Below, one piece after another: positions 34,970-45,839 of a stretch of 64,000 bases of DNA. The notes beneath the pieces are model-generated. The model was not told the origin of the DNA, did not search any database, and saw only the letters and a list, made by a program, of their open reading frames with translations. Numbering within the stretch: position 1 is the first letter of the stretch; every line of letters starts with the position of its first letter. The position numbers were made by a program, and so were the translations under genes. Source of the stretch: Cryptomeria japonica (Eukaryota; Streptophyta; Pinopsida; Cupressales; Cupressaceae); the NCBI RefSeq assembly GCF_030272615.1, contig NC_081409.1, positions 247,662,502-247,726,501 of the forward strand. The letters are read 5' to 3'.

Positions 34970-35966
34970 CTACTCTATCATTCTCATGGTAGTCATATTC
35001 TGATGCACTTTCTTCATCTGTGGCATCATCCTCAATAGTATATAGGTTGTTCTTCTTTTGGTAGCCTCTTCTTCCTTGCTAGTAGACATTTCTTTCTTTA
35101 TCTTTACTAGCAGATCTACTAAAGCCTCTTGACTCATCTCCACTGGTTTCATTATAAGGACATTTGGCAGCAAAGTGTCCAACTTTACCACAGTTGAAAC
35201 ATTTGAGTGGTAGCTTTCCTTTATACTTTTCGGATCCTCTTTTGATCTTTCTGACAAAGTTTTATACCTCTGCATTAGAGTCTTTATTGGATCCTATATG
35301 ATCAACCTCTTCTTTACCCTTCTTGGTGGAATTGAATGTTGCCTCTTTCCTTGAGGATGTATCACCGGTTTTTCTCATTTCATAGGTTGTCAGTGAGCCA
35401 AATAGCTCATCCACTATGAAGGTCTTCAGATCCTTATCTTCTTCTATGGAAGACACCTTAGTATCATAATTATGTGTGAGAGATCTAAGTACCTTCTTTA
35501 CAAGAATCTCATTTGCAATTTCTTCTCCAATTCTTCTGATGGTGTTCACAGTTTCATCAAATATATGAAAGTAGTCTGCAATCTTTTCTTCATCCTTCAT
35601 CCCGATGCCTTCAACCTGTCCCCTTAGTGTTTGTAGCTTGGCCTCTTTGACTTTTTCATCACCTTCAAATAACCTTTGCATTTTATCCCAAGTCTCCTTG
35701 GTGGATGCACAATGCATGACCTTGACAAACTCATTATCAAACAACCCACTCAAGATAGCATGTTTAGCCTTTGAATTATTCTCAAACTCCTTCTTGGTAT
35801 CTGGATCTGTGGGAGGAACACTAGGGATAGTATACCCATTTTTGACAAACATCCACACATAAAAACCAAGGGAGGAAATATAGGTCTCCATTCTTTTGCT
35901 CCAGAAGGCATAGTTAATCCCATCAAACATGGGTGATTTTGAGGAGGAAGACTCATTTCTTGCCAT
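34970..35966 (-). pseudogene. Copia-2 gag (UBN2 domain and zinc knuckle)
   Basis: The ATG at 35966 lies about 50 bp after the primer-binding site. The 234-aa open part reads as UBN2-type gag: MFDGINYAFWSKRMETYI, KHAILSGLFDNEFVKVM, KETWDKMQRLFEG, LVKKVLRSLTHNYD. It stops at 35262 (TAA), but the same frame continues into CFNCGKVGHFAAKC at about 35200-35155. The capsid domain therefore looks nearly intact, unlike pol. Confidence 0.9.
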
Positions 35967-36015
35967 TGTATTCTAAGACCGGAATCTACCCCAGGTTTAG
36001 TCAATGAGGAACCTA

Positions 36016-36028
36016 GGCTCTGATACTA
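36016..36028 (-). other. Copia-2 primer-binding site
   Basis: TAGTATCAGAGCC on the minus strand lies two bases after the 5' LTR, matching initiator tRNA-Met. Confidence 0.9.
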
Positions 36029-36030
36029 TT

Positions 36031-37630
36031 TATTGAACACAATGTACCACTGAGAGGGGGGAGTGAATCAATGGTTCCTAAATTCTTTTATTTTTAAAAC
36101 CACCTTTGAAAATTGGTTATTATTCTAATCACTAAAAACTCAAACCAGTAAGACAAATTTGAATACCGAAAGAGACAAACACACAAAATGGAATCCAAAA
36201 CACCTGATGTACGAGGAAAACCCAATATGGGAAAAACCTCGGTGAGAAATGTTGCTGGAGAATACTACTCCAATCAAGCCTCACAAGTGAAACAATAAAT
36301 TTCAAAGATTTAGGGTACACACCCAAGGAGAACCAACCCCTGCACCAAGCCCCAACTTGGTGATGTATATTGAAATACAGTTTTGATACATTTATAGCTT
36401 CTGGGTGCAAATGAGTTCTACAACTCTTGATCAAATAGATTTATGTTGGTTAACAACCTTATATTCTTCTCTCTCAGCCTCATACCACACTTAGTCATAG
36501 TTGGATGCCTTCTTAAGTGATTACACCTTGTTGGCTCAACTATCATACCTACAATAGTTTACCAGTATCTTGCCTCTACTGGTTAAACCCTCTCACCAGT
36601 TTGCCTACTAACTCACTCTACAGCTTTCTTAGAATAATTTCTAAGAAAGATGATCCTTCTTTGTGCTCAAACCCTCTTCACTCTACTTCTTCACATCAAA
36701 CATCAATCATTTTTTTCTCGAGCTCAAATATTTATAATCTTGGATTCCCACCAAAAATTGCATTCAAAAAATATCCTATTAGGTTTTGCCTTTCCAACTC
36801 AATCCAAATCTGATTTGATTTGATCTGATTTTCTAGGGATATGATCTTCATGACATCGATCAACACCAACAAAGATTTGCATTCCAATGTTCATTTTCTA
36901 AATCTGAAGGTCTACACCATGCTTTTCTCCTTTTCTCTATCATACACCATTAATGGCTTTGTCATTTCCTTCAACAAATGGGTACAAAGATCAAATGTTC
37001 TTGCAATATCAGTTCAGTCATTTGTTAGCTTGCCTTCCTCGAGCCGCAATCCTCTAGCATCCTCCTTGACTTGCGGGTTCTTCATAAAAGTTGACTTGCT
37101 TGCTAACTTGTTACATCGATCCACACTCCACCGACCTGTGCAATATCACCACCTGACATCCAACTATCATGTTTATCGACATCCACCTTTGCTTGGATTT
37201 CTATGTTGGTTTGACCTTCATTGTTGACCAAGGTTGAGTACTAGTTTAGTTCACCTTATAGGTATGACCAATAGACATCCTTTGTACTAGCAACATATCC
37301 TCTTGATAATTGATCTTTCCTTTTGGTATGTCTTCATTCCATCCTCTTTGTTCTGCTCACTGGGTGTTGTTGTGCTTATTTTAACATTATGCCTCTTCAT
37401 CACAAACAAATAGCCAACCTTCATCCTAGTTTGTGCCTTACCGGTAAGCCTTCTTTATCAATAGATGACACAATTCATGTGTACCAGTAGCCTTCCTTTC
37501 GTCTTCTCACTCACATGTGCATTGTCATCATATATCTTGCTCTTCTTGTATCAGTCACCACTTCTTACTTACTAGTGACCTTGCCAGACTAGTTGAAATC
37601 AATGACAACTTAATGCCAATAACGCCAACA
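36031..37630 (-). repeat. Copia-2 5' LTR
   Basis: A 1,600-bp LTR that matches 28984-30521 along its length. The last dinucleotide toward the primer-binding site has mutated (TATTGAAC against TGTTGAAC on the plus strand). Confidence 0.9.
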
Positions 37631-37745
37631 CTTTAGTTCCTTGACCTAATAAAAAGAATGTTATTGGAACTAAATGGGTTTTTAGGAATAAATTGAATGA
37701 AGATGGACAAGGATATTCTCAGAAGGAAGGAATTGATTAATTATG
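37631..37745 (+). pseudogene. Copia-1 RT fragment, truncated
   Basis: After the cttta duplication the Copia-1 frame continues as NVIGTKWVFRNKLNEDGQG and then KEGID, the conserved start of copia reverse transcriptase. It is cut off by the LARD-like LTR at 37746. The catalytic part, RNase H and 3' LTR of Copia-1 are absent from the window. Confidence 0.8.
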
Positions 37746-38355
37746 TGTCATAAAATTGTACCTCCTACAATTTTAACCATATTTGAGGTCCTCACCTTGG
37801 TGATGACATCCTCCTTCCTAGCCAAGACATCTTTCTGCATTTTCACCCCTTGACCCCTCCCTGTTTGAGCCCTGAGATAGCCTCAGGACCCTATCAAAGC
37901 CCCAAGATAGGGTAGGACAGGGGCGTGGTGCCCGTGTCCCCCTTGGACAGGGGCGTGGCACCACTATCACACCCTCTTAGGATAGCCCCAAGAAAGGTCC
38001 CCTCGGCCCTATCTGCACTTTAGGATCCCAAATCTCCCCGATGTCAACCTTTGGTGAGATGAATTAATCTCTTGAGGAATGTATAAAAATGAAATTTTTC
38101 TTCTCATTTGTAAAGACAAGGAATTCAAGTAGAAGGTCTTCATTATCGTCATCAAGCATTCAAGTCTTCAAGCATTCACCATATCTTCATTTCTTCACGT
38201 GTCTTCTTCATTTATCCATTGGACCAATACTTCAACATTCATTTGAAAGCATGTATGTTTGTTAGGGTTCTATCATGTTACATGCCATTTCATGCAACAC
38301 TTGTGATTAAATTCTAGAAGAAAAGCAATCATCATCAACAAATTGCAGATCTACA
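37746..38355 (+). repeat. Left LTR of the LARD-like element (extent of similarity)
   Basis: Similarity to the right copy ends after gatctacaaggt. It contains aggacaggggcgtggyrcc twice, a local tandem repeat absent as a pair from the right copy. Confidence 0.7.
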
Positions 38356-39691
38356 AGGTATACATTTCCATTGTTTTCATTCAAGCATTTGCAATTACTT
38401 TCTTTCAAGGTTGATTCCTCAACTGGGGTTTGACTAAGGCAAACCCCTATCCACAACCTTCTCCCTCTCTTTTCTATAAGTAGGTTGCAAGTGCACAACT
38501 GGAATTGTAGGTTTGGACTTCATTTGCATTGACGGAAGAACACTTTTTTTCCATTTTTTGGATTTTGTGGAGAACCATGTACACTTCCGCCACGGTCTCG
38601 ATGAATTTTCTCCAACTTTGCAAGGTAGATATGTATTAGTCTAGTTAGCTTAGATATGAAGCTACAGTACGATGCCGAACCGGTAGCTCCTCATTTCATT
38701 CATTTTCTCTCTCTTTCCACATAGTCAACAAGTCAATTTTCTCATTTACAAAAGAGGGTAAATCACACTTCAACCCTTGCAATCCACTTGGAATTCACAT
38801 CCTTTTTTCCCTTGGATTTGGATCTAGTGGATGCAAGCCCCTCTTTTGAATGTAAAGTTCCTCCAAGTGAAAATCATCCTAGTGATTTCCTTTCTCTCTC
38901 CTAGGTTGGGAGTCACTAGGGTCCAATTTTCCACTTTACATTTTGGTGAACCTATTATCTTACACATTAATTTTCATTTCTCATTATTAGATCTAATTAA
39001 TTGTAATTTTGATTTCAAATTTTCATTTCCAAGTTTGATCTATATTCCTATTTTAGAGGTTAATTACGTAAAAACCCTTATTTTTCATTTTTGAGCAAAT
39101 TAAGCTTGTGAAGTGCAAATTTTTAATTGTTTGTTTTGGATCTGTTTTTCATCTCAAAATCGCAATTAAAATTTGTCTCTTTATTCTGAAAATTTAGTGG
39201 TTAAATCATAAAACCCTAATTTTTACGATCTTTCTACTTTTGACCTTTGACTTCAATTTTGAACAATCTAGGCATCTCCAAATCAACTATTTTTTTGGAT
39301 TCTGCAATAATATCATAATACCTATCATCCCTGAAAATTTTGAAAAAAGTTGTTTGGACCGTGTGCATTTTCGCCACGGTCCTCGACTTTTTTCCCAAAA
39401 TTTCAGGAGACAGAATTGACTATGTTTTTATGTTTAAATCCTAAAAATTGACATACTTTATCAATTTTAACACCCTCTAAGATTGAACACAAATTCAAAT
39501 TTCATAGTTTCAAATTCAAATTTCAAATTTGTAGGTCAAATTCCATTTTCCCTCTATTAAATTTTCTATGCATGTATGGGGTGAACATTATTATGGTAAA
39601 TGGCATATGAGTTTCTTGTTTGATCATCAATGAATATGGAGTTCTTATCTCATTTTGCTAATTCAATTTCAAGTTAAATTAAAGATGTTCA

Positions 39692-40088
39692 TGATGTTCC
39701 CTTTCATGTATATGATGATAATTTAGTTCTCCCTTTCATTCATAGCTATGATTTACCCTCTCCCAAAATTAATCTCATTAATGACGGCACATTGGTGCAA
39801 AAAGGGAATATCGACACTTCTTTCAGAGATCTTCCTCCTAAAGATGAATCTTTGGAGAATTGTGTTCCTTCTTCTCCTAAACATTATCTCCCTCACAAGG
39901 ATTATTTGGTGCAAGAGGATGATATTATGGCTACTTATCCTAGTGATACCATACCTTCTTTTCATGATCTTCCCTCTAAAGATGAAGCATTAATTACATA
40001 TGATAGTCCTTTTTCTAATGAGTGTCTTGAACATAAAGATACTTTAGAAAAAGAGGATGATCATAATCATCTCTCTCCCAAAAATTAA
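39692..40088 (+). pseudogene. LARD interior ORF with acidic repeat peptides
   Basis: The open frame (98 aa from 39792) repeats an aspartate-rich unit: DTSFRDLPPKDE, then DTIPSFHDLPSKDE, then NECLEHKDTLEKEDD. After the stop the same frame reads on (INSIHVPRKPKILPNYHVVH) to about 40240. It may be the remains of a gag or an extra ORF between gag and pol. No enzyme motif is visible. Function unknown. Confidence 0.45.
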
Positions 40089-40244
40089 GAGCCTAACAAA
40101 AATCAAATCAATTCCATTCATGTTCCTAGGAAACCAAAAATTCTCCCTAATTATCATGTTGTGCATTACACATATACTAATGAGGTAGTTGATGAGAACA
40201 TAACTGAGGCATCATATGATATTCTTAGTTCCTACAATCCTCTC

Positions 40245-41636
40245 TTCAATTAAATCAAATACCACATCTCCTACCAAATAAGTTCCTAAAGAAGAACTCT
40301 TAGAGGATGATTTGGGGTCCTTAGATTTCACTCTTACCTTTTCTAGAAAGTCTAAAATGCCTGAATTTCATATTCCAAATTTTTCTCTTAACACAAATCT
40401 TGAAATTGATCTAGGCATGTTAAAAATAACATCTAACAATGAATGGCATATTCATCATGATCATTTAAAATAACATTCAATTTCCTATTATGTTTCCCCT
40501 CACTACGTGACATAGTTAGCCTACCTATTGGGGGCTCCTTGTCATTCATGGTGGAACAATTTCAGGTGCAATCATTCTTAGTGAAACATAATAGTCTATT
40601 TATTTTTTCCTCTATTCTTTGGGGGGAATAATATTTCTTTTCCTCTTTCCAAGGTTTCATTGTTTTCTTCATGGGGTACATTATTCATAAACTTGATGTC
40701 CTTTCTTGCATGGAGTATTCCTTCATAAGAGCACATGTCTGTTCTATGAGTGGGATCTTCTCCTTGCTTAAAACATTACGTATATTATGCACAAACTCTC
40801 CTTTAAGGACTTTTGTGAATCTTATTCTTCTCCTTTCTCTCTCTTTGTAAATTACCTCTTCTATTGTATTATTCACTTGATGTCTTTTCTTGAATGGAGT
40901 TATCCCTCATGCGAGTGCATGTCTATTCCTTGGTTAGGATATATTCCTTTCTTGAAATAGTATGTCTTTTATGAGCAATATCTCACTAGAAGTTGTGTAA
41001 TTATTCTCATTTTCCTACACTTGGGGGACAATGATCTCTCTCCCTATCTCTTTCTCCGAGGATCCACTCTTTCCTATGTTGCAGATGGTGTGAGTTCTAT
41101 TACTTGATGTCATTCTTTGTGTGGAATTAATGTTGTTTACTCAAGGATTCTCTCGTATGCAAGTGGTGTAATTCCTTGACTGCAACCTCTTTCACACTTG
41201 GTAATGTACATCTAAGATAAATTCACCCATGCCTCTAGGGGATAAAAGTGAGTGATCCCTCATCAAGAATCCCTTTCACCTATAAATAGGAGGAATGATT
41301 GTATTCTTGTTCTCTTCCACACTTCATTATAGAAGATGTTATATTTGTCTAAGACAACTCCTTTTGGGGGTAGATGTCTTTTGAACAAATATATCTTCTC
41401 CTCCAAGGATCAGCTTTACACTTACAACATGATATCTATTTTCAACTATCTTATCATTGCTTGAAAAGTATTCCCTCTCTTGATTGGATTTATGACATTA
41501 TTTCATAATGGATATCTTCTTCGTGATGAAGGTAGGTATTCTTATTTTACTTTCTTTAAGATATCAACACCAACCTATGTTGACATCTTAAGGGGGGGGC
41601 ACCCATAGTGCTCCTTTGTTCTATACTTCTCTTATG
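40245..41636. other. LARD interior, non-coding, loosely repetitive
   Basis: Degenerate units starting acttgatgtc-tttcttg occur near 40690, 40876 and 41102, spaced about 185-225 bp. No gene is seen. Confidence 0.5.
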
Positions 41637-41638
41637 CA

Positions 41639-41901
41639 TTGTACAGTGGGACATTCTTTGAACTAGAGGGCAGCCTCCTAGAGCAAGGTGTCATCACTTT
41701 TCTTGTAGAAAGGGACATTCTTGGAACCAGAAGGAAGCCTCTTAGAGAAAGGTGTCGTCACTTTTCTCTTGTATAGTGGGTCATTCTCTGAACTAGAGCA
41801 CGGACTCTTAGAGCGAGATGACGCCACTTTTCTCTTATGCAGGGTGATTTTTCAAAACTAGAGCACAAACTCTTAGAGTGAGATATCATGCCTTTCTTGA
41901 C
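41639..41901 (+). repeat. Tandem repeat, 64-66-bp period, four copies
   Basis: The word gggacattctttgaactag and its variants start at 41648, 41712, 41778 and 41842. Each is followed by ctcttagagcgaggtgtcatcacttttc or a variant in two pieces. It lies inside the LARD-like element. Confidence 0.85.
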
Positions 41902-42665
41902 ACTTGTACTATAAATTCTATACAGGTTGTAGCATACTTAGGCATAGAATCCTATGAGGCGCTTTGAACCTCACTTGCACACATGCACTTGAGGTTGAGT
42001 AGAACTAACGATGTTCTCACTCTCCTCCGACCTTACATGGATCACCCAGACATGCTTTGGGGACTAGATTTCCATGTCCTTCTCTCCATGGATCACCTAG
42101 TTCTAGGGGCAAGATGTCCATGGTTTCTCTCTTGTTCTCATTTCTTCTCATGGATCACCAAAGAGTGTATTCATGTTCTCTCTCTTCTTCCTTTCATGAA
42201 CCCATAGCTTTCCTATTGATGGTTCATGGATGATATCATCTTTTCTCTTTTCTGTGATCGCTTGTGTTTATGCAATGGCATTGGTCTTTGTGTCATGATT
42301 AGTTGGTGAGACATCTAAGTATCAAGGTCTCTTTGGCTAGTTGGTTTGTCGTCTTGTGTCTTGTTTTTGTTGTGTGTCTTTTGCACTTTGTTTTTGTTTT
42401 GTCATCTTATGTCTTGTTTTTGTCGTGTATCTTTTGTGATTTATTTTTGTTTTGTGCATCTTGCTCCTTTTTGTTTTGTGCACTCTTTCATATGTTTGAG
42501 TGATTTAAGATCCTAACATTGAGGTCTTGGTTCCTCGATATTAGTGACATCTTATACTCCTTGTGATCTTTCTCTGCATCTCTCATCTTCATCTCTCTCT
42601 TTCTTCTACTTTACCGACACTAGTGGCATAATCCATACTCCTGCTAAAGTGGGGGCTAAATGTAG

Positions 42666-43229
42666 TGTCATAAAATTGTGCCTCCTACAATTTTAATCAT
42701 ATTTGAGGTCCTCACCTTGGCGACTACATCCTCCTTCCTAGCCAAGACCTCTTTCTACAATTTCACCCCTTGACCCCTTCCTATTTGAGCCCTGAGATAG
42801 CCTCAGGACCCTATCTGGGCCCCAAGATAGGGTAGGAAAGGGGCATGGCAACCCTGTCCCACCCTCTTAGGGTATCCCCAAGATAGGTCCCCCCAGCCCT
42901 ATCTGCACTTCAGAATCCCAAATCACCCCAATGTCGGCCTTTGGTGAGATGAATTAAGCTTATGAGGAGTGTATAAAAAGGGAATTGGTCATCTCATTTG
43001 CAAGGAAAAGGAATTCAAGTAGAAGATCTTCATTATCATCATCAAGCATTCATCAAGTTTTCTTTTCTTCATGTGTCTTCTTCATTCATCAATTGGAGCA
43101 ATACTTCCACATTCATTTGCAAGCATGTATGTGTGTTAGGGTTTTATCATGTTACATGCCATTTCCTACAACACTTGTGATTACATTCAAGAAGCAAAGA
43201 AATCATCATCGACAAATTATGGATCTACA
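42666..43229 (+). repeat. Right LTR of the LARD-like element
   Basis: Starts TGTCATAAAATTG after a polypurine-like run and matches the left copy to ggatctaca. It lacks about 50 bp present in the left copy. Confidence 0.75.
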
Positions 43230-45839
43230 AGGTGATAGGACCTAAAAATAATATCTTGCAAAATTGGTCATTCTGGTTTTATTTTTCCCTCTGTCAAGTT
43301 TTTAGGATTTAGGGCTTTAGGGGTTGTGTCCTTTCTTGATTAAGTCTTGGTATGAAGGAAAATATTCAATCCTTTTTATATTCTAACGTTGTCATTTTCC
43401 CACTTAAGACCGATGGTTTCACTTTCGTTGGTGGGGCCATTTCATTACCTAAGTATTAAGTGGTGGTAAACTATTTTATGAAATATAATTTTCCTAAGTC
43501 ATGCGCATAAAATTCCCTATGACCGGTCTCCCTTTAAATATTTGTGTCTGCGCTTATATTTTCCTAAGTCTGGAAGTCCTAAGTATTTCGATGGGTTGTT
43601 GAAAACAAAATAAATCTGATAGTTCGCGCTTCCTCGTGATCAAAAATACAGGGATTATAAAGATCGCGGCATCGCGATATTGTGCCATGTGTTTTTAGTA
43701 GAAATCGACAAGGTTGGTAGTATACTTGGTCGAAGCATTGTGTTACTGGTTCTCAGGCAGTAAAAGTCGGTTTACTAACAATCCTATCAATTTGCACATG
43801 TTCAAAATGAATGGAGATGTTTTGTCTTGAGGTAAAAGTTGCTCGATCTTTAATTTTGGAGGAGTTAACGGGCATTGTGTTGAGCAGTAAATTTTGAATA
43901 GATCTGATGACTCTTGTATCCTTGTGATAGAAGTTACAAGGATGTTATAGATTGCGGCATCGCAAGATGATGCCACATGTCTCGGGTTGGCCAAGAAGAC
44001 TTACCGTTGACGGAGTCTGGTCGAAAGATGATGTGGTGCTGATTAGTCATGATTTTGTGGGTCCATTGATACAGATACAAAGTCAAATTGCTGAGTTGAT
44101 AAGAGATGATCATTGGATTTTCCAATTGGGAAGATGATCAATGGCCAGGTTTTAAACTTTTTTAAATGCAAAGTCATGAGTTGTCGTTTTTCTCATGCGA
44201 GTAGTAATGGCGGATGAGACATTTATGGTCTTTTCCAAACAATAATTAAAGACTCTTAAAAGGTTTTTCTTCATTCGCAAAAGATTTCATAGCAATCCAA
44301 AAGGTTTTCCTACTACTGAAGAAGGTCAAAACAACTCTCTGCAACACAGAATTGTCATCTTTCTGGTGTGTTATCACTGATTAAAAATGGGCTTTTCTTT
44401 TCTCATGATTGGCTATGGTTTGTTGATTTTTTGAATAGGGTACAGTTTCAAATGCTTTAGCTTTGTTTTAGACCTCAAGGGTTTAAGGATTTTTGATTTT
44501 AGATCCTCTTGTGTTTGTTTTAAACCCTCTGGTTTCTAATCTTTCGTTACTTTATTCACTTAAGTAATGGGTCATGGGGTTGTAGGAAGTGGCCCCCCTT
44601 GTTGTTTGCCTAGGCAGTCATGTTAATTAATCGACAAATTTATGCCTTATATGTTTTTCTCCTAAAGTTGTCAGGCCCAGTAACTAGTGCGCATCTCGCG
44701 GGTGGATCCACGGCTCACGTTATTTCGCTAGGCGAAGTTGCGCATAATTTAAAACTAGTGAAGTTGCAAAAATGACATGGCATGCCACATAGATGATCCA
44801 GTTGGTTGATGATAGCAAGTAAAATGGCAGCACGCGGCGTAAGTTACAATAGTCAGCAGGTCAGGATTAAAGGCTAAAAGGTGGGCCCCAGAGGTGAGTC
44901 AGGTCGTAGTCAAGAGATGACCTGGTGGGTATAGCTATCAAGAGTAGACTGTGGCCCCATGGTTTTCTTTCGGCATATAAAAAAGTGACAAGTCAGCTCC
45001 GAAGGTGACTAGACGCCAGGTGTTCATAGCGAGTCAGCGGGCCCACCCCTCCCGAAAGCCTTTTCAGATGATTAAAAGCATATCAACTTAAGAGATGATC
45101 TGACGGCCCACGCTATTTCGCAAGGGTAAGATGCTCGTTCTTTATACCCTGCAAAATAGCGAGAGTGCATGAGAGTCATCCATGTGTCCAGCGACACGTG
45201 GTCTAAGAATAAAGTATGGGCTCGCCAAGGTGGAACCGGCGGTATAAAGGAAAGACATGCGGACAGCATTAAGTTGAATGCAAAGGAAATTTCAAGGCCA
45301 ATGGTTGGGCGCCACATGGTATCATATAGCCAATAAAGAAGCAGGACCTAGCGCGGAGCCAAAGTTGTTAGTTAATCTAATGCTCGATCAAGTTTCTTTT
45401 GATCAGATGGTCGACGCTATTTCGCAGGACTAAGCTGCCCGATAGTTATGCTTCACGAAGTTGTGAAAGAGAAAAATGAAACACTTGCAGGAACGTTGTG
45501 ACCCGTTGGAGTGAAAAATATGAATTCTCGTATGAATTCAATTTTGAAGGGACGGCCGAAGCATGCAGAATCAATGTTGTAGTTAAGGCCCTGAGTACAA
45601 TATTTGATTTCCTATCAACCGGGTGAAGATATCTTTTAAAGGATTTTGCAGAAGAGTAGATGCAAAGTTATTTTCTTCAGGTATAGAGCAAGTCAGTTCA
45701 GTTGCAGAGCAAATTCCTTCAAGCGAAGAATAGGTTCTCTCGTATTCTTGTGTAGCAATTCCTATGTAGTGTTCTAGATAAGATAATTGATTCATCACAG
45801 AATTGTTTAGGAGTGGTATTCATTTCTTACATTTTCAAA
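43230..45839. other. Region upstream of ORF-A, with internal repeats
   Basis: No gene is seen. About 43655-43700 and 43935-43980 share ttata-agat-gcggcatcgc and a following ccatgtg. GC content rises at about 44650-45560. Three copies of ACGYTATTTCGC occur (44717, 45110, 45414). The segment could be the leader or LTR of an element carrying the downstream long ORF, but no second copy confirms this. Confidence 0.45.
45110..45163. repeat. Imperfect hairpin on a CGCTATTTCGCA motif
   Basis: CGCTATTTCGCAAGGGTA pairs with TACCCTGCAAAATAGCG across a short loop. The motif ACGYTATTTCGC recurs at 44717 and 45414, where a following gaagttg-c replaces the right arm. Confidence 0.6.

Larger units (their letters stand above)
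28984..37630 (-). mobile_element. Copia-2: full-length, stop-riddled Ty1/copia retrotransposon
   Basis: LTRs at 28984-30521 and 36031-37630, 5-bp target duplications (cttta), a tRNA-Met primer-binding site (36028-36016) and a polypurine tract (30535-30522) define a complete minus-strand element. The coding order is gag, protease, integrase, reverse transcriptase, RNase H, which is diagnostic for copia. Many in-frame stops and shifts mean it cannot encode its own enzymes. It sits inside the RT region of Copia-1, so it is younger than Copia-1. The gag coiled coil links both elements to the same broad group. Confidence 0.95.
37746..43229 (+). mobile_element. LARD-like LTR element without recognisable pol
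   Basis: Direct repeats 37746-38355 and 42666-43229 both begin TGTCATAAAATTG and share cctcaccttgg, cctgagatagcctcagg and catgttacatgccattt. A polypurine-like run (aaagtgggggctaaatgtag) precedes the right copy. The 4.3-kb interior carries one acidic ORF and many tandem repeats but no protease, RT or integrase, which fits a large retrotransposon derivative. No clear primer-binding site follows the left copy and no target duplication is seen, so LTR ends may be truncated. Its right flank does not resume Copia-1, implying a deletion. Confidence 0.7.

Noticed and set aside
14659-37745. A 3' LTR of Copia-1 in the window
   Set aside because: No second copy of the TGTTGGCAATTTG LTR is present; the element is cut off by the LARD-like LTR and a deletion.
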